NCBI GenBank assembly: GCA_031551265.1
Contig: JAVBNU010000012.1
Coordinates: 44,546-108,545 of the forward strand
Direction: 5' to 3'
Source of the DNA: JAVBNU01 sp031551265
Lineage (GTDB): Bacteria > Cyanobacteriota > Vampirovibrionia > Gastranaerophilales > Gastranaerophilaceae
Length of the DNA stretch: 64,000 nt
The position numbers were made by a program, and so were the translations under genes. Numbering within the stretch: the first letter of the stretch is position 1; each line of letters opens with the position of its first letter. Positions 1 through 9,449 of this stretch are shown one piece after another. The notes under the pieces are model-generated. The model saw only the letters and a list, made by a program, of their open reading frames with translations. It searched no databases and was not told the DNA's origin.

Positions 1-1656
1 CGCAGCCAGCGACATAGAGCTAACGGATCACCTTATGAATCTGATACATTTGCTAAAAATATTTTAATGATTCCTCTTGAAAAACTTGTGACTCCTGAGT
101 ATGGAAATATTTTATCTAAGAAAACATATAATCGAATTGTAAATTCAAGACATAACAAGTCAAGCAATAAAGTAGATTACCATCATGTTATGAAAGAGTA
201 CGACAGAGCTTTAAGTGAGGCATATAAAACTTATAAAACTAAAGTTTCAAAGCTCAATACAATAAAGCCTCAACAAGCCGAAGAAATACAAAAAATGGTT
301 GATAGTTTTTGGGATTTTGAAGTAGCAAAAGGCGCCGATTTAGAAACCAATGCTATTTTTACGGTGTTGACAAAAATATATGGTAATGATGATTGGGCAA
401 AATGGTCCAAAAGAATAGACAGACGACTTTTTTCACCAAGAGCGGGTGAAGAAGAGAAAGCCAAAGCTCGTATTGCTGAATTGAAAGCAAAACACAGAGA
501 TGAGATAGACTTCTTTTTATTCAAACAAATGCTTGTTGACCGTGCCAGAAAAGAGACTGCCGGCAAAACTAATTTAAAAACTATTGGTGATGCAATGGTA
601 GCGTTTTCATACGTTGATGTCTGGGCTAATCAGGATTTATTCCTCAAGGATTTGTCCTTAGGCTGTCCGCCTGACTATTTTTCTAAAGATGGTCAAGCCT
701 GGGGTTTTGCAATGCTCAAGCCCGAAACTTTATTCGACAAAGACGGTTCGCTTGGTAAAGGTGGTAAACTTTTACACAAAAAATACCAAACTATGTTTGA
801 AGACAATCCGGGTGGTGTGAGAATTGATCATATTATCGGATTAGTTGACCCGTTTGTGTACAGCAAAAAACCAACCGAAGCGAAAGCCGGACGCCTATAC
901 TCATCGCCTGACAACCAAAAATTAAAACAATACACCAAGAAAACAACCGCAGAATATGCGAATATAGTAGAAAAAATTGTTATAGCAGCGGCTAAAAGTG
1001 TAGGAATGAATTCAAAAGCCATTATTGCCGAGGATTTGGGAACCGTTACGAAGCCAACGGCCGATGTAATTAAACATCTCAAGCTGAGAGGTATTGCAGT
1101 AACCGAGTTTACTAATACCGAAAAAAATAATATTTATCGTGGTAAAAACGTCCCGAAACGCAAAGTCATTATGGTTGGCTCACATGACAATCCCGCATTT
1201 GTTAAATGGACGGATGATTTATTCAAAAATAAAACTGAATTAGCAAAACATGCACAGGCTGTTGCCGCAGATATCTTGCCGCCTGAAACATCAGAGTTGA
1301 CACGTAAACGCTATATTAATTCGTTAATAAAAGACAAAGAAAAATTCAGAACTGCAAAATTCGCTGAATTATTTACAAGTAAAGCAAAAGAAGTACAGGT
1401 ATTTTTTACAGATTTCTTTGGTATGAAACAGCGATATAATCTCCCCGGTACAAATGGAGACCACAATTGGACATTGAGAATACCTCAATCTTTTGAGCGC
1501 ACTTACCATGAAAATCTTGAGCACAATCGTGGCTTGAATATGCCTGAAGTTATTGCTATTGCGATTCGCCAAAAAGGTAAAGCTTTTGCAGATAAACACA
1601 GCGCTTTACTGAGAAATCTTGATAAGTTTAAAAATATTCTCAAGGAAAAAGATTAA
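1..1656 (+). CDS. malQ: 4-alpha-glucanotransferase (GH77), 5'-truncated by window edge
   Basis: Disproportionating enzyme (amylomaltase) that transfers alpha-1,4-glucan segments in glycogen or maltodextrin metabolism. The frame is open to base 1 and the residues just before the first in-window ATG (67) match the family's SPY...FA.N..L.PLEKL region, so the real start lies outside. GH77 landmarks: GCPPDYFS.DGQ.WGF (about 661-710), nucleophile Asp in RIDH (826-828), acid/base Glu in IAEDLG (1030-1032), third carboxylate in SHDN (1186-1188), and the NLPGT..DHNW motif near 1438-1470. The residues around the catalytic Asp are RIDHIIGL rather than the common RIDHFRG. Glycogen synthase lies 2.5 kb downstream and a GH57 enzyme at 26-28 kb, suggesting a glycogen-storing organism. 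Whether this protein carries the N-terminal Phe-Gly tag cannot be seen. Family very sure; symbol by family. Confidence 0.93.
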   Translation, partial: RSQRHRANGSPYESDTFAKNILMIPLEKLVTPEYGNILSKKTYNRIVNSRHNKSSNKVDYHHVMKEYDRALSEAYKTYKTKVSKLNTIKPQQAEEIQKMVDSFWDFEVAKGADLETNAIFTVLTKIYGNDDWAKWSKRIDRRLFSPRAGEEEKAKARIAELKAKHRDEIDFFLFKQMLVDRARKETAGKTNLKTIGDAMVAFSYVDVWANQDLFLKDLSLGCPPDYFSKDGQAWGFAMLKPETLFDKDGSLGKGGKLLHKKYQTMFEDNPGGVRIDHIIGLVDPFVYSKKPTEAKAGRLYSSPDNQKLKQYTKKTTAEYANIVEKIVIAAAKSVGMNSKAIIAEDLGTVTKPTADVIKHLKLRGIAVTEFTNTEKNNIYRGKNVPKRKVIMVGSHDNPAFVKWTDDLFKNKTELAKHAQAVAADILPPETSELTRKRYINSLIKDKEKFRTAKFAELFTSKAKEVQVFFTDFFGMKQRYNLPGTNGDHNWTLRIPQSFERTYHENLEHNRGLNMPEVIAIAIRQKGKAFADKHSALLRNLDKFKNILKEKD

Positions 1657-1771
1657 GCAATATTAAGTTATGGTTGTAAAAATTCTGAAAAAATCCCTAT
1701 GATTAAAAAGTAGGGTACGCTTTGTGCACTGAAAATGTAGGGAGAGGTTTTATCCCAACAGAAAAGTAGCT

Positions 1772-1824
1772 GTAGGGTGCGTCTCTCGCACCGTCAATTG
1801 TAAGGTGGGTTCCTATGACCCACC
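1772..1824. repeat. Two short palindromic intergenic cassettes
   Basis: 1772-1792 reads GTAGGGTGCGTCTCTCGCACC and is related, in either orientation, to 25372-25393 and 57220-57242. 1803-1824 is a GGTGGG...CCCACC hairpin related to 12407-12424, 14644-14660 and 24266-24285. They sit directly upstream of the PP-loop gene. They look like members of small dispersed repeat families rather than gene-specific signals. Confidence 0.6.
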
Positions 1825-1845
1825 ATTAATCAAGAAGGAACAACA

Positions 1846-2706
1846 ATGACTAAACAAAAAGAACACCACATCTTGAGCCTCTCAGGCGGCAAGGATTCAA
1901 CAGCGCTCGCATTTTTCATCAAAGACAATATGCCGGAGGTGTTTGAGCAAATGGAGTTAGTATTTTGTGATACAGGGCTTGAGTTAGATGAGGTGTATGA
2001 CTATCTGAATAAAATTGAAATATTTTTAGGTAAAAAAATTACTCGTATAAAGCCACATAAAAGTTTTGATGATTATTTATTGTCATTCAAAATATTACCC
2101 TCGCCATTTAGGCGTTGGTGTACGATTTTGCTAAAAACTCAGCCTTTTAGAAATTATGTTTTGACTAAAATTGGCGATGAAACTGAAAAGGCGGTAATAA
2201 AGCTATACATAGGCATAACGTTTGATGAAAAAGAGCGCGCGCTCGGAGCAAAATTTGAGAATGTAATTCAAGAACAATTTCCCTTTATTGAGCATAGGAT
2301 AACTGCAAAAGATGGAGTTGATATTTTAAATAAAGCAGGGATAGGGCTTCCGGATTTTTATCAGTGGAAATCACGCTCTGGCTGCTATTTATGTTTTTAT
2401 CAATCAAAATTAACGTGGGTAAGACTTTATGAGAGACATCCTGACTTATATAAAAAAGCAATGAATTACGAGCATGCAGGTAATGATTTAATCCGAGATG
2501 GTTGGTTTGGCTGGAATAGAGAAATGTTGCTTAAAGATTTAATTAAACCCGAAAATATTCAAAAAATTAAAGCAGAGTACGCCGCAAGAGACGAGAAAAA
2601 ACAGGCTAAATCAACTACTACTCCTGGAAAATTGGTTAATATGTACGGTGACTATCTTGTTGATGAGGATGAAAACAAAAATACTTGCTTGTTTTGTCAT
2701 ATTTAA
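1846..2706 (+). CDS. PP-loop ATPase, PAPS-reductase-like protein
   Basis: 286 aa. The PP-loop SGGKDST at residues 13-19 binds ATP pyrophosphate. CDTGLELDEVYDYL (41-54) and YIGITFDEKERA (121-132) are the usual downstream motifs of PAPS-reductase/DndC-type proteins. Cys92 (RWCT), Cys180 and Cys183 (SGCYLC) are placed like the Fe-S or Zn ligands of such proteins, and a second CxxC (CLFC) sits at the extreme C-terminus. Start chosen at ATG 1846 with AAGGA upstream. No cysteine-synthesis, sulfate-assimilation or dnd genes are nearby, so assimilatory sulfate reduction is not supported; a nucleic-acid or defence-related role is possible but unproven. It converges on the PLD-like gene with a 4-nt overlap of stop codons. 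Confidence 0.8.
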   Translation: MTKQKEHHILSLSGGKDSTALAFFIKDNMPEVFEQMELVFCDTGLELDEVYDYLNKIEIFLGKKITRIKPHKSFDDYLLSFKILPSPFRRWCTILLKTQPFRNYVLTKIGDETEKAVIKLYIGITFDEKERALGAKFENVIQEQFPFIEHRITAKDGVDILNKAGIGLPDFYQWKSRSGCYLCFYQSKLTWVRLYERHPDLYKKAMNYEHAGNDLIRDGWFGWNREMLLKDLIKPENIQKIKAEYAARDEKKQAKSTTTPGKLVNMYGDYLVDEDENKNTCLFCHI

Positions 2707-4052
2707 TATTGGCGCTGTTTAATCCCTGATAAATCAAAATTTTTAACAAAATATTGTTCGGGAATAGATTTCCATAGACGCTCAAATTCATTATTTTGAG
2801 TTTTAGCAAGTTTTTTACTGGAAATTATTAACATATTCTCATCACTAACTAATTCCGCAGTTCTTGTCCAATTAGTAGAGCCTAAAATCACTTCTATATC
2901 ATCAATCACTGCTGTTTTTTGGTGCATTTTTCCATTCCAATTTTCAAGCTTAGTCGGCACACCAGCTTCAATTAGTCGCTGGATAGGGTTTTGAGGTTCT
3001 TGAGTTAAAGTCATATCCAAAATAATTCTGACCTCAACACCACGTTGGTGTGCCGCAATAATTTCATCAATTACCCATTTATTTGTCAAATAAAACATTG
3101 CGATATTAATTGATTTTTTGGCGTTCTTAATGCGAGGCAATAAACCTCGTAAAATTGCGCTATCTTGCGGCGAAAAGTAAACACTAATAACTGTGTTGTC
3201 ATTAATTTTCATGTCTTTGTTGTTTTCACTAGGTAGTTTTTCTTCGTGGAATCTTCCTGAAACGTACATTTGTTCAAATTCAGTTGTATATATTTGTGCC
3301 AGTTCAGGTGAAAATATCGTGATGGCATTATTTGAGTTATATGTCATGCAGCTGTCACTTATATTTGTACTGCCTGTAAATACCCATTTGTTGTCAACTA
3401 TAAAAAATTTGTTGTGATGTAGAGCAGATTTTGAGCGTTTTTCATCGATTTTATATTTTTCTTCTGCAATCGGAGAATATTTATCATATCTCATATTAAA
3501 TTCTGCGGCTAATCGTTCACTATCACGGTATATCTCAGCACCATGGTCGTCAATTGTGCCTCTTATCACAACTCCTCTTTGTTTCGCTCGACGCAGCGCG
3601 TTGATAATTTCGTCTTGTCCTTGAAAGCCGTAGACTGCCATATCTATAGTTTTTTCAGAGTTATCAATCAACGTCACAAGCGATAGGCAAACATCATTGA
3701 GGCATTTATTTTGAGGTTTTTTAACACCTACAGGATTAACGAAAAACAACGATATTTCTTCTTTCTCGAGTTTTGCAAGCATTTTATTTTCTTTATGTTT
3801 GAAAACTATGCTTGGTTCTTTCAGTTTTTGTGGCTTAACAGCCTCAGGGTAGCAGCAACCTGAGGGTTTGTATTTGATATTGAGCAGAGGCTTGTTGATT
3901 GTTTTTGCATTTTTTATGTGTAGTGCATACTCACATTCAGGTTTATGGTATTTGCCGTTTTTGAGGTTCAGAATGACATCATTATTCCCGGCAAAGACAG
4001 TTGTTTGCACGAACAAAAGTAATAATAAAACTATCCAGCTACTCTTTTTCAT
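2703..4052 (-). CDS. Secreted phospholipase-D-superfamily protein (two HKD motifs)
   Basis: 449 aa from ATG 4052 (a further ATG at 4055). An N-terminal signal peptide (MKKSSWIVLLLLLFVQTTVFA) precedes a short Cys/His segment (YHKPECEYA...GCCYP) resembling the Ada-like metal-binding module sometimes joined to nucleases. Two PLD catalytic motifs follow: HHNKFFIVD..FTGSTN and MHQKTAVID..LGSTN. The family includes cardiolipin synthases, phospholipases and Nuc-type endonucleases; the Ada-like segment and lack of further membrane helices favour an exported nuclease or phosphodiesterase. The in-frame codons upstream of 4055 encode a poor leader and were rejected. TATAAT sits 6 nt upstream of ATG 4052 (see leaderless finding). 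Substrate unknown. Confidence 0.85.
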   Translation of the reverse strand: MKKSSWIVLLLLLFVQTTVFAGNNDVILNLKNGKYHKPECEYALHIKNAKTINKPLLNIKYKPSGCCYPEAVKPQKLKEPSIVFKHKENKMLAKLEKEEISLFFVNPVGVKKPQNKCLNDVCLSLVTLIDNSEKTIDMAVYGFQGQDEIINALRRAKQRGVVIRGTIDDHGAEIYRDSERLAAEFNMRYDKYSPIAEEKYKIDEKRSKSALHHNKFFIVDNKWVFTGSTNISDSCMTYNSNNAITIFSPELAQIYTTEFEQMYVSGRFHEEKLPSENNKDMKINDNTVISVYFSPQDSAILRGLLPRIKNAKKSINIAMFYLTNKWVIDEIIAAHQRGVEVRIILDMTLTQEPQNPIQRLIEAGVPTKLENWNGKMHQKTAVIDDIEVILGSTNWTRTAELVSDENMLIISSKKLAKTQNNEFERLWKSIPEQYFVKNFDLSGIKQRQY

Positions 4053-4173
4053 CATCCTATTATATTTCAAAAAAAATTGGCTCTGTAAATTATTGTAAAC
4101 ATAGTCTGCAATTTGTGTCAAAAAAATTTCTTCACGTGATTTATATAGCTAAATAGTTGTTTAAGGAAAAGAT

Positions 4174-6609
4174 ATGATTAGTAAAATTAATTTCAAAGAA
4201 GCGTCAGGCGTTAATACAACCCCGATAAGACCAAATAATGTTAATAAAAATAATAGCATTCAAATTCAGGCCACCCAAAATAGTGATATGCTGCCGGCTT
4301 TTTTGGACGCATTAAAATCGTACAACATGAATAACGTTAATCAAATAACCTTTGGTAACAGTATGGGTGTACATAAAAAAACAACGCAAAGATTAAAAAA
4401 TGAAATTAATAAACGAGTTACAGGTCACGATGTAATTACAAACACTGAGGTTAAGTGGCCTATAAATAAAAATGCGAAGATAAACGCATGGATGGTCACA
4501 GCTGAAACCGATACTTTTATGAAAACGGGAGGCCTCGCTGAGGTTGCTGTTCAGCTGCCTGATGCTTTCAACCTGAGACTCAAGGACAAAGGCAACAATA
4601 TGACAATTGTTACACCTCTCTACCTTGGTGAAGGGACAGAAAAAAGAAATCTATCAATCACTCCTGTGCCTGACCAACCAAACAAATACATATACTCAGG
4701 TCAAAACTGCAAAGATATGGAAATCGAAAAAACGGGCAGTTTTAAAATCAAGGTTTACAAAAGCCCGACTGAATATGAAAATCAGAAAATAGAAATATTC
4801 ACAGGTCTCCACGCAAATAACACTAGATATATATTCCTGCGCAACGACAATTTCTTTAGCGTCAAACCTGCAGCGTCCAACCCTGATTTCTTAAAAGGGC
4901 CTTATGTTAATAACGAACATGGTGTGGACGAGGCAACAAGAATGCTTGTTATGTCTAAAGCTTCAGTGGAGTTGATGAAACAACTACACGAAGGCAAAAT
5001 GATAAATGACGACGTGCAGGCTCCTAACGTAATCATAGCGAATGACTGGCATGCAAGCCCGATGAGTGGTTTTATGCGTATTGCAGCGCCAATAGAAGTT
5101 GACCAAAAGAAATTGGAACAATCTACACTCGCATATTTTGATAGAACCCCGATAGTTCATATTACCCATAATGCCCAGTATCAAGGCATCAAAGAAGGCA
5201 AGGACGAATCCGAAACATTGTTCAAAACGGTCTTCGGCGAAAACTTAAATATTGTAAAAGATAATTTAAACGGTGTAAAAGGCGATAAAAACCCATTAAA
5301 AATAGGAAAACAAACAGATATCAACCCTACAACAGGCAAAAAGACACACTCATACGCGTTTAATTCAGCATTGTTTAATTTGAATCTAGCTGACAGATGC
5401 TCGGCCGTATCAAATAATTACGCACACGAACTATGCAAAGCACCTGATTTAGGTTGTGGTATGCAAGTAGTAAATAACGAAAGAAAAGACGCCAACCCGC
5501 AACGAACAATGCTCGGCATAGTTAACGGCTACACTAAAAGCAAAGCCGAGGCGAGCGAGGCATTTATTGAAAAAATTAACAGAGTTTTAACGCTTCCCGA
5601 AAATCCGCTTAAACCATACGCCGGCCTGTACAATTCAACAGGCTACGCTATAAAAATGGAAAACAAAAACGCAATGATGCAGTTCTTGAAAGAGGTATCA
5701 AGCGGCAAAAGAGACAATAATTTAGTAAAACTCTACGATCCTGCAAATTGCGACATAAGCAATATAAAGGACATAAGCAAGGTGCCTGTAGTATGTTCTG
5801 TTGGCAGATTCGTCGATCAAAAGGGATTTGATTACCTTGCGAAAACAATTGAACTTACAATGGCACGTCCCGGATTTGCAGATGAAGAAGCACCAATGTT
5901 CATTGTTATGGGCTCAGGCGATGAAGCAACAAGCAAGCTGTTTAAAGACCTCAAGCACGACCTGATAACTATCGGTGAAAAAGAAATTAAGCGCGCTCAA
6001 AGAGATATGGAAAATGCTAAAAAAGAATTAAATGTTTTTAGTCGATATCACCACGCTGGTAAAAAAACAGAAAAAGCTAAAAATGACCTGGCCGAGGCTG
6101 AAACCACTATGAAAATGGCAAAACGCAAATATGACGCCGGCAAAAGATTATGCTTAGTTGAGGGCTTCAATAATGAATTGCGCGACATTTTTTATTGTGG
6201 CAGCGACTTTATGGCTATTACCAGCAAATTTGAACCCTGCGGGCTTATTCAAATGGAAACAATGGCAAAAGGCACCATTCCTATCGCAACATCAACAGGC
6301 GGCTTAAAAGACACTATTACAGACGGTGAAAACGGCTTCCTGACAAACAGATTCTTCGGTTTCAACTCGAATAGCTTGATTTATGATAACGGACAGCCGT
6401 TCAATGATATGTTGGTCGATAATGTTAGCGCTATTGATGAGGCGATGACAAGAGCTTTACGTATGTATTATAAAAGTCCTGAAACGATTCAGGAAATGTC
6501 TATAGCTGCAATGGAAAAAGATTTCAGCTGGGACGTTCGCGGCGGCGCACTTGACCAGTATTGGAATTTGATGAAAACCGGCCACAAAGATCTGCATGCC
6601 GAGATATAA
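4174..6609 (+). CDS. glgA: Glycogen synthase (GT5) with N-terminal tag and helical insertion
   Basis: Transfers glucose from ADP- or UDP-glucose to alpha-1,4-glucan. 811 aa, against about 480 for ordinary GlgA. Core motifs: KTGGLAEV (117-124), NDWH (near nt 5040), HNAQYQGI (near 5165), GRFVDQKG (near 5803) and FEPCGLIQ...TSTGGLKDT (6229-6315). Two additions are visible: about 100 residues before the catalytic domain, polar and Asn-rich with QITFGNS at residues 57-63, and a Lys/Glu/Ala-rich helical insertion (about residues 605-665) between the GSGDEATSK segment and the acceptor region. ATG 4174 has AAGGAAA 6 nt upstream. It ends 3 nt from the convergent recJ stop. Enzyme identity very sure; roles of the extension and insertion unknown. 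Confidence 0.95.
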   Translation: MISKINFKEASGVNTTPIRPNNVNKNNSIQIQATQNSDMLPAFLDALKSYNMNNVNQITFGNSMGVHKKTTQRLKNEINKRVTGHDVITNTEVKWPINKNAKINAWMVTAETDTFMKTGGLAEVAVQLPDAFNLRLKDKGNNMTIVTPLYLGEGTEKRNLSITPVPDQPNKYIYSGQNCKDMEIEKTGSFKIKVYKSPTEYENQKIEIFTGLHANNTRYIFLRNDNFFSVKPAASNPDFLKGPYVNNEHGVDEATRMLVMSKASVELMKQLHEGKMINDDVQAPNVIIANDWHASPMSGFMRIAAPIEVDQKKLEQSTLAYFDRTPIVHITHNAQYQGIKEGKDESETLFKTVFGENLNIVKDNLNGVKGDKNPLKIGKQTDINPTTGKKTHSYAFNSALFNLNLADRCSAVSNNYAHELCKAPDLGCGMQVVNNERKDANPQRTMLGIVNGYTKSKAEASEAFIEKINRVLTLPENPLKPYAGLYNSTGYAIKMENKNAMMQFLKEVSSGKRDNNLVKLYDPANCDISNIKDISKVPVVCSVGRFVDQKGFDYLAKTIELTMARPGFADEEAPMFIVMGSGDEATSKLFKDLKHDLITIGEKEIKRAQRDMENAKKELNVFSRYHHAGKKTEKAKNDLAEAETTMKMAKRKYDAGKRLCLVEGFNNELRDIFYCGSDFMAITSKFEPCGLIQMETMAKGTIPIATSTGGLKDTITDGENGFLTNRFFGFNSNSLIYDNGQPFNDMLVDNVSAIDEAMTRALRMYYKSPETIQEMSIAAMEKDFSWDVRGGALDQYWNLMKTGHKDLHAEI

Positions 6610-6612
6610 TAC

Positions 6613-9024
6613 TTAAATATTCACAAGTAAATTATCTTGCACCAACGTTTCAATATCCGCCAAATCATTTGTCAAAAGTTGGTTATGAAATTGTCGTACT
6701 TCGTCGAGTTCTAGTGTTAAATCTTCGTATAAAGGATGTGCCTTTATCGTGTTTAATTCTTTTGGCTGCAAAAATTCTATGACACAACTATTTTCGTCAG
6801 AACCTGATTGAATTTTGATAATTTCGATTGAAGCAAATAATTCTAAAGCCATTTCCAGAAAATTATTTGTAAGCCCGAAAATGCTGCTTAATTGCGTGAT
6901 ATTTATATTGCCGCTTTTGTTATTATGAGCGTATTTCAACATTCCTGAGAAAGTCTTCAAAATTTCATCAAGGTCAAATTTCGACAGCGAATATGACATA
7001 AAATGAATTTTAGAAGGCTTAACTTCTTTGATGATTTCTTTTAATAATTCTTCGTTTGCAGGATAATCAAAAAACATTATTTGGTCGGCCTTTTGGACAT
7101 TCATTCTTGTACATAATTTATCTTTAAATTCAGAAAACTTACAAAGCTTTTCAATGATATTTTTGTCCTCTGCAAAAATCAATATTTTTTGGTTGCTTTC
7201 AGCACAGTAGTTCGCGACTTGTCTAAAAATATCAGTTTTTTTTCTGTGATCGTATATTTTTATACCGGAAGAATTTTCAGACACTTTTTGTATTTCCTGA
7301 CCTTCAAAATGTAAGTCCTGAATGTCAAGCTGAATAGTGGTTTTGCCGTTAAATTCATTTATTTTCGGATAAAACGCAACATCCAGTTTTTCGTCGACTT
7401 TGACAGGCTGCTCATTATTATTCCACCAAACAGCTTCGAGTTGCTGATTACCCTGCTCAAGCATTAATTTCGCGTGGTTTTTATTTGTGCCAATGATGCG
7501 GAATTGTTTTAAAGTCATATCATTAATGACAAAAAGCGGGGAGTTATTGCCTTCTCCAAACGGCTGCAGTTGATTAATCAACTCAAGCAGCTTAAAATTC
7601 AACTCGTCAGCTTTGATTTCTAAATCAATATTTTTTTGAAGGTTTAAATCCAAACCCTCAGCCATTTCTTTTACTGTATCATTAAGAGCTTTTCTGACTT
7701 GTGCAATACTCACTTTGTTAACGTCAAAACCTAAGCCGGCAGCGAGTTTGTGTCCGCCAAAATTTTCGAATAATTTTTCATTGGCTTTAATAATGTCATA
7801 TAAATTCAGACCTTCAATTCCTCTGGCCGAACAACGCACAATATTTGGCTCATCGTCGCTTTTTGTCATCATGAAAACAGGCTTGTTGAAGTCTTCAACC
7901 AATTTTGAGGCAACAATCCCGATTATTCCGATATGCCAGCTCTCTGAAAAAAGCACTACGCAGGAGTTTTGAGGATTGTTTTGGAGTTGTTCAATAGCTT
8001 CTTGATATGTCGTGTCGCATAATTCCTGTCTGATTTTGTTTAAGTTGTTTAATTGCTCACAGCAAATTTCAATCTCGGACGAATTGTCAGAAATTAGTAA
8101 TTTTATCGCACTATCAACTGTATCAAGCCTGCCTGCCGCATTAATTCTTGGTGCAATACCAAATGCTATATTTTCGGAGGTCAACTCGGCCTCAGGATTG
8201 TACCCTGCGGTTTCTAAAAGTTTTTTCAGGCCGGCATGTTTGCCTTTTTGTATTAACGTCAGCCCACAAGTCACGAAACATCTGTTCTCACCCAACAACG
8301 GTACCACATCTGCAATTGTCCCGAGCGCAACGAACGGCAATATCTCATCAATAAATTCATTTTTGCCATATTTATCCAACAAAGCGCAAGCCAACTTGAA
8401 CGCCACGCCAACACCGGCAAGGTAGCTCAAGTATTGAATTTCTTCGACTGTACATTTTTCGCTGAGATTGTCCTGCACTTTAGGGTTGATAATTGCGTAT
8501 GCTTCGGGTAATTCACCTGCGTAGTCATGGTGGTCTGTGATAATTGTGTCAACTTTGAAGCCATTCAAAAATCTTACTTCTTCAACATCACCAACACCAC
8601 AATCAACAGTAATGACTAATTTCATTTTCTTTTGCGAGATTAATTTAATCAACGCTTTTGTGTTGAGTCCGTGATTTTCGAATTCCCGTGAAGGTATATA
8701 AAAATCTACATTAGCGCCTAAAAATTTTAATGTTTTGTACATCAGTGCAGTTGAAGTCACACCATCCGCGTCAAAATCGCCCCAGATGATGATTTTTTCT
8801 TGGGTCTCAATCGCTTTTGTTATGCGCTCAACGCTTTTTTGCATATTACAAAAAACGCTTGGAGGTATAATTTGCATCTTTAGGGGATTCAAAAAATCCT
8901 GCGTTTTTTTATGCGTGTTTATTCCACGCTGCACTAAAAGTTTCGCAAGAAATTCATTTTTGACAATGCCCAAGACTTCTGCCGGGATTGTTTCAGCCTG
9001 ATTTAAAATCCATTTTGTTCGCAA
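6613..9024 (-). CDS. recJ: Single-stranded-DNA-specific exonuclease RecJ
   Basis: 5'-3' ssDNA exonuclease for recombination and mismatch or base-excision repair. 803 aa, similar to the longer Gram-positive form and longer than E. coli RecJ (577). DHH-family motifs: DFDADG (83-88), VDCGVGD (140-146), DHH (164-166); DHHA1 motif GGHKLAAG in the middle. The C-terminal about 250 residues are an extra domain. The start is a TTG at 9024 giving MRTKWILN, supported by AGGGTG about 7 nt upstream; no better ATG precedes the conserved N-terminus. Only 8 nt separate it from the upstream small gene, so it is probably the last gene of the fixC-fixX operon. Confidence 0.95.
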   Translation of the reverse strand: MRTKWILNQAETIPAEVLGIVKNEFLAKLLVQRGINTHKKTQDFLNPLKMQIIPPSVFCNMQKSVERITKAIETQEKIIIWGDFDADGVTSTALMYKTLKFLGANVDFYIPSREFENHGLNTKALIKLISQKKMKLVITVDCGVGDVEEVRFLNGFKVDTIITDHHDYAGELPEAYAIINPKVQDNLSEKCTVEEIQYLSYLAGVGVAFKLACALLDKYGKNEFIDEILPFVALGTIADVVPLLGENRCFVTCGLTLIQKGKHAGLKKLLETAGYNPEAELTSENIAFGIAPRINAAGRLDTVDSAIKLLISDNSSEIEICCEQLNNLNKIRQELCDTTYQEAIEQLQNNPQNSCVVLFSESWHIGIIGIVASKLVEDFNKPVFMMTKSDDEPNIVRCSARGIEGLNLYDIIKANEKLFENFGGHKLAAGLGFDVNKVSIAQVRKALNDTVKEMAEGLDLNLQKNIDLEIKADELNFKLLELINQLQPFGEGNNSPLFVINDMTLKQFRIIGTNKNHAKLMLEQGNQQLEAVWWNNNEQPVKVDEKLDVAFYPKINEFNGKTTIQLDIQDLHFEGQEIQKVSENSSGIKIYDHRKKTDIFRQVANYCAESNQKILIFAEDKNIIEKLCKFSEFKDKLCTRMNVQKADQIMFFDYPANEELLKEIIKEVKPSKIHFMSYSLSKFDLDEILKTFSGMLKYAHNNKSGNINITQLSSIFGLTNNFLEMALELFASIEIIKIQSGSDENSCVIEFLQPKELNTIKAHPLYEDLTLELDEVRQFHNQLLTNDLADIETLVQDNLLVNI

Positions 9025-9032
9025 TTTACACC

Positions 9033-9434
9033 CTACAATTCTTCAGAAAATTCATCTTCCATTTCGACTTCGTCTTCGTCAATATCTTCCTTGATTTTTT
9101 CGACAACTATTCTTGCCATTTCTTTTGCTATTGATTTTTGTGTCGCCTCGGGGCAGTTCTCAAGCATATTGATTGCGGTGCGAAGAGTCGTATCAATATC
9201 ATACCATCTGCCATTGCCGCGAACCACCCTACCATCCTCAACAGCCGTCAAAATATCGTCCACCGCCAAAAAATTGTTACTGGTGATACTATGCTCAATA
9301 ATGACTTTTATTAGGTTCAGAGCAATTTTAATTTGTGTTTCATCGTCCGATTCTTCCAATATTGTCATCGATTTGGACAAAACCGGGTCTCTGTCATACC
9401 AGCGTCTTATATTATCTGTGTATTCTTCTTTCAT
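9033..9434 (-). CDS. Acidic small protein with internal duplication, unknown function
   Basis: 133 aa, strongly acidic C-terminus (EDIDEDEVEMEDEFSEEL). I do not recognise a family. Two halves share a pattern: RRWYDRD...SKSMTILEE...TQIKIALNLIKVIIE (about 10-50) and GRWYDID...RTAINMLEN...TQKSIAKEMARIVVE (about 76-113), so a helical unit of about 40 residues is repeated. ATG 9434 has AAGGAAG upstream. It lies between fixX (15 nt) and recJ (8 nt) in one apparent transcript. Cytoplasmic by composition. Confidence 0.75.
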   Translation of the reverse strand: MKEEYTDNIRRWYDRDPVLSKSMTILEESDDETQIKIALNLIKVIIEHSITSNNFLAVDDILTAVEDGRVVRGNGRWYDIDTTLRTAINMLENCPEATQKSIAKEMARIVVEKIKEDIDEDEVEMEDEFSEEL

Positions 9435-9449
9435 AATTCTTCCTTATTC

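Noticed and set aside
8012..8425. 137-aa open frame opposite recJ
   Set aside because: Antisense shadow of the RecJ coding sequence with no ribosome site and no protein-like composition; the same holds for other frames opposite strong genes (for example 40782-41027, 43845-44357, 49532-50053).
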